Position numbers and translations under genes: made by a program
Notes under the pieces: model-generated
Seen by the model: the letters and a program-made list of their open reading frames with translations, nothing else
Database searches by the model: none
What the model was told of the DNA's origin: nothing
Shown: in pieces, positions 63,783 to 64,000 of the stretch
Layout: every line of letters begins with the position of its first letter
Position numbering within the stretch: the first letter of the stretch is position 1
Assembly (NCBI RefSeq): GCF_015706575.1
Contig: NW_024037063.1
Span: 11,780,927 to 11,844,926 of the forward strand
Origin: Patiria miniata
Lineage: Eukaryota; Echinodermata; Asteroidea; Valvatida; Asterinidae
Reading direction: 5' to 3'
DNA: 64,000 nucleotides

Positions 63783-64000
63783 GGGTCATTCTATAAATTT
63801 GGGGTCCAAAGTGTGACATTTTTCCCGTCCCTGTTACCTTTGTAATTTGCCATTCAAGCATCATTAAAAGTGACTTCAAATGATTGTTTATTTGTTGTGT
63901 AGGTAGTTTGCTATTCATAAGCACTCTTGGAGGATGACTGCATTAAGGAGTGCATCAGAATTATACAATCATAGATGTCAGATGTAACAGGGACGGGGAA
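63783..64000. mobile_element. Inverted-repeat element cut by the window edge
   Basis: TTTCCCGTCCCTGTTAC at 63820-63836 pairs with GTAACAGGGACGGGGAA at 63984-64000, so the window probably ends inside another foldback. GGGTCATTC at 63784 matches the end of the foldback at 31718. Confidence 0.6.

Overview
This is a gene-poor, repeat-dense piece of an animal genome. Spliced genes with consensus GT-AG introns, tRNA-derived SINEs, non-LTR retrotransposons with L1-like ORF1 and CR1/L2-like reverse transcriptase, a Crypton-like fragment and very many foldback elements point to a marine invertebrate deuterostome. An echinoderm such as a sea star is my best guess, but no sequence here fixes the phylum. 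There is no prokaryotic operon, CRISPR array or rRNA.

Layout. 1-9,046: a (CTT)n tract, a decayed RT fragment, a LINE 3' end, then a dead L1/CR1-like LINE on the minus strand (ORF1 about 8,033-8,770; ORF2 about 2,534-7,849) ending in a long pentamer tail and split in its endonuclease by a 2.1-kb block of foldback DNA. 9,047-19,540: an inverted-repeat MITE, an exon of a histamine N-methyltransferase-like gene (+), a decayed THAP-domain sequence (-), and several foldback elements including a 2-kb one full of AGGTCA half-sites. 19,537-25,926: a 2.2-kb duplication carrying a putative promoter and a short first exon for a membrane anchor, twice. 26,686-35,345: a complete four-exon gene (+) for a 300-residue secreted protein with a fibrinogen-like start, interrupted by MITEs and a 3.4-kb foldback. 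36,123-40,150: decayed LINEs and an element made of short repeats. 40,859-48,667: a complete eight-exon type-B carboxylesterase gene (-) with its catalytic triad, broken only by one in-frame TAG. 48,714-56,515: three tandem copies of a roughly 1.5-2.1 kb unit beginning in the esterase 5' flank, each with its own insertions; a Crypton-like fragment lies in the middle copy. 57,500-64,000: pogo-like MITEs, a SINE, the last two exons of NIP7 (-), a TTAGGG-ended minisatellite element and nested inverted-repeat elements.

The genes do not form a pathway: a methyltransferase, a secreted or membrane fibrinogen-like protein, an esterase and a ribosome-biogenesis factor are simply neighbours. What the window shows best is transposon history. 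Because it holds several internal duplications, empty and filled sites can be compared directly. These show that two MITE families insert with a TAA/TTA target duplication (PIF/Harbinger-like). A third, hAT-like element has a perfect 8-bp duplication just upstream of a start codon. All splice models are by eye from sequence; no alignment or transcript data were available.
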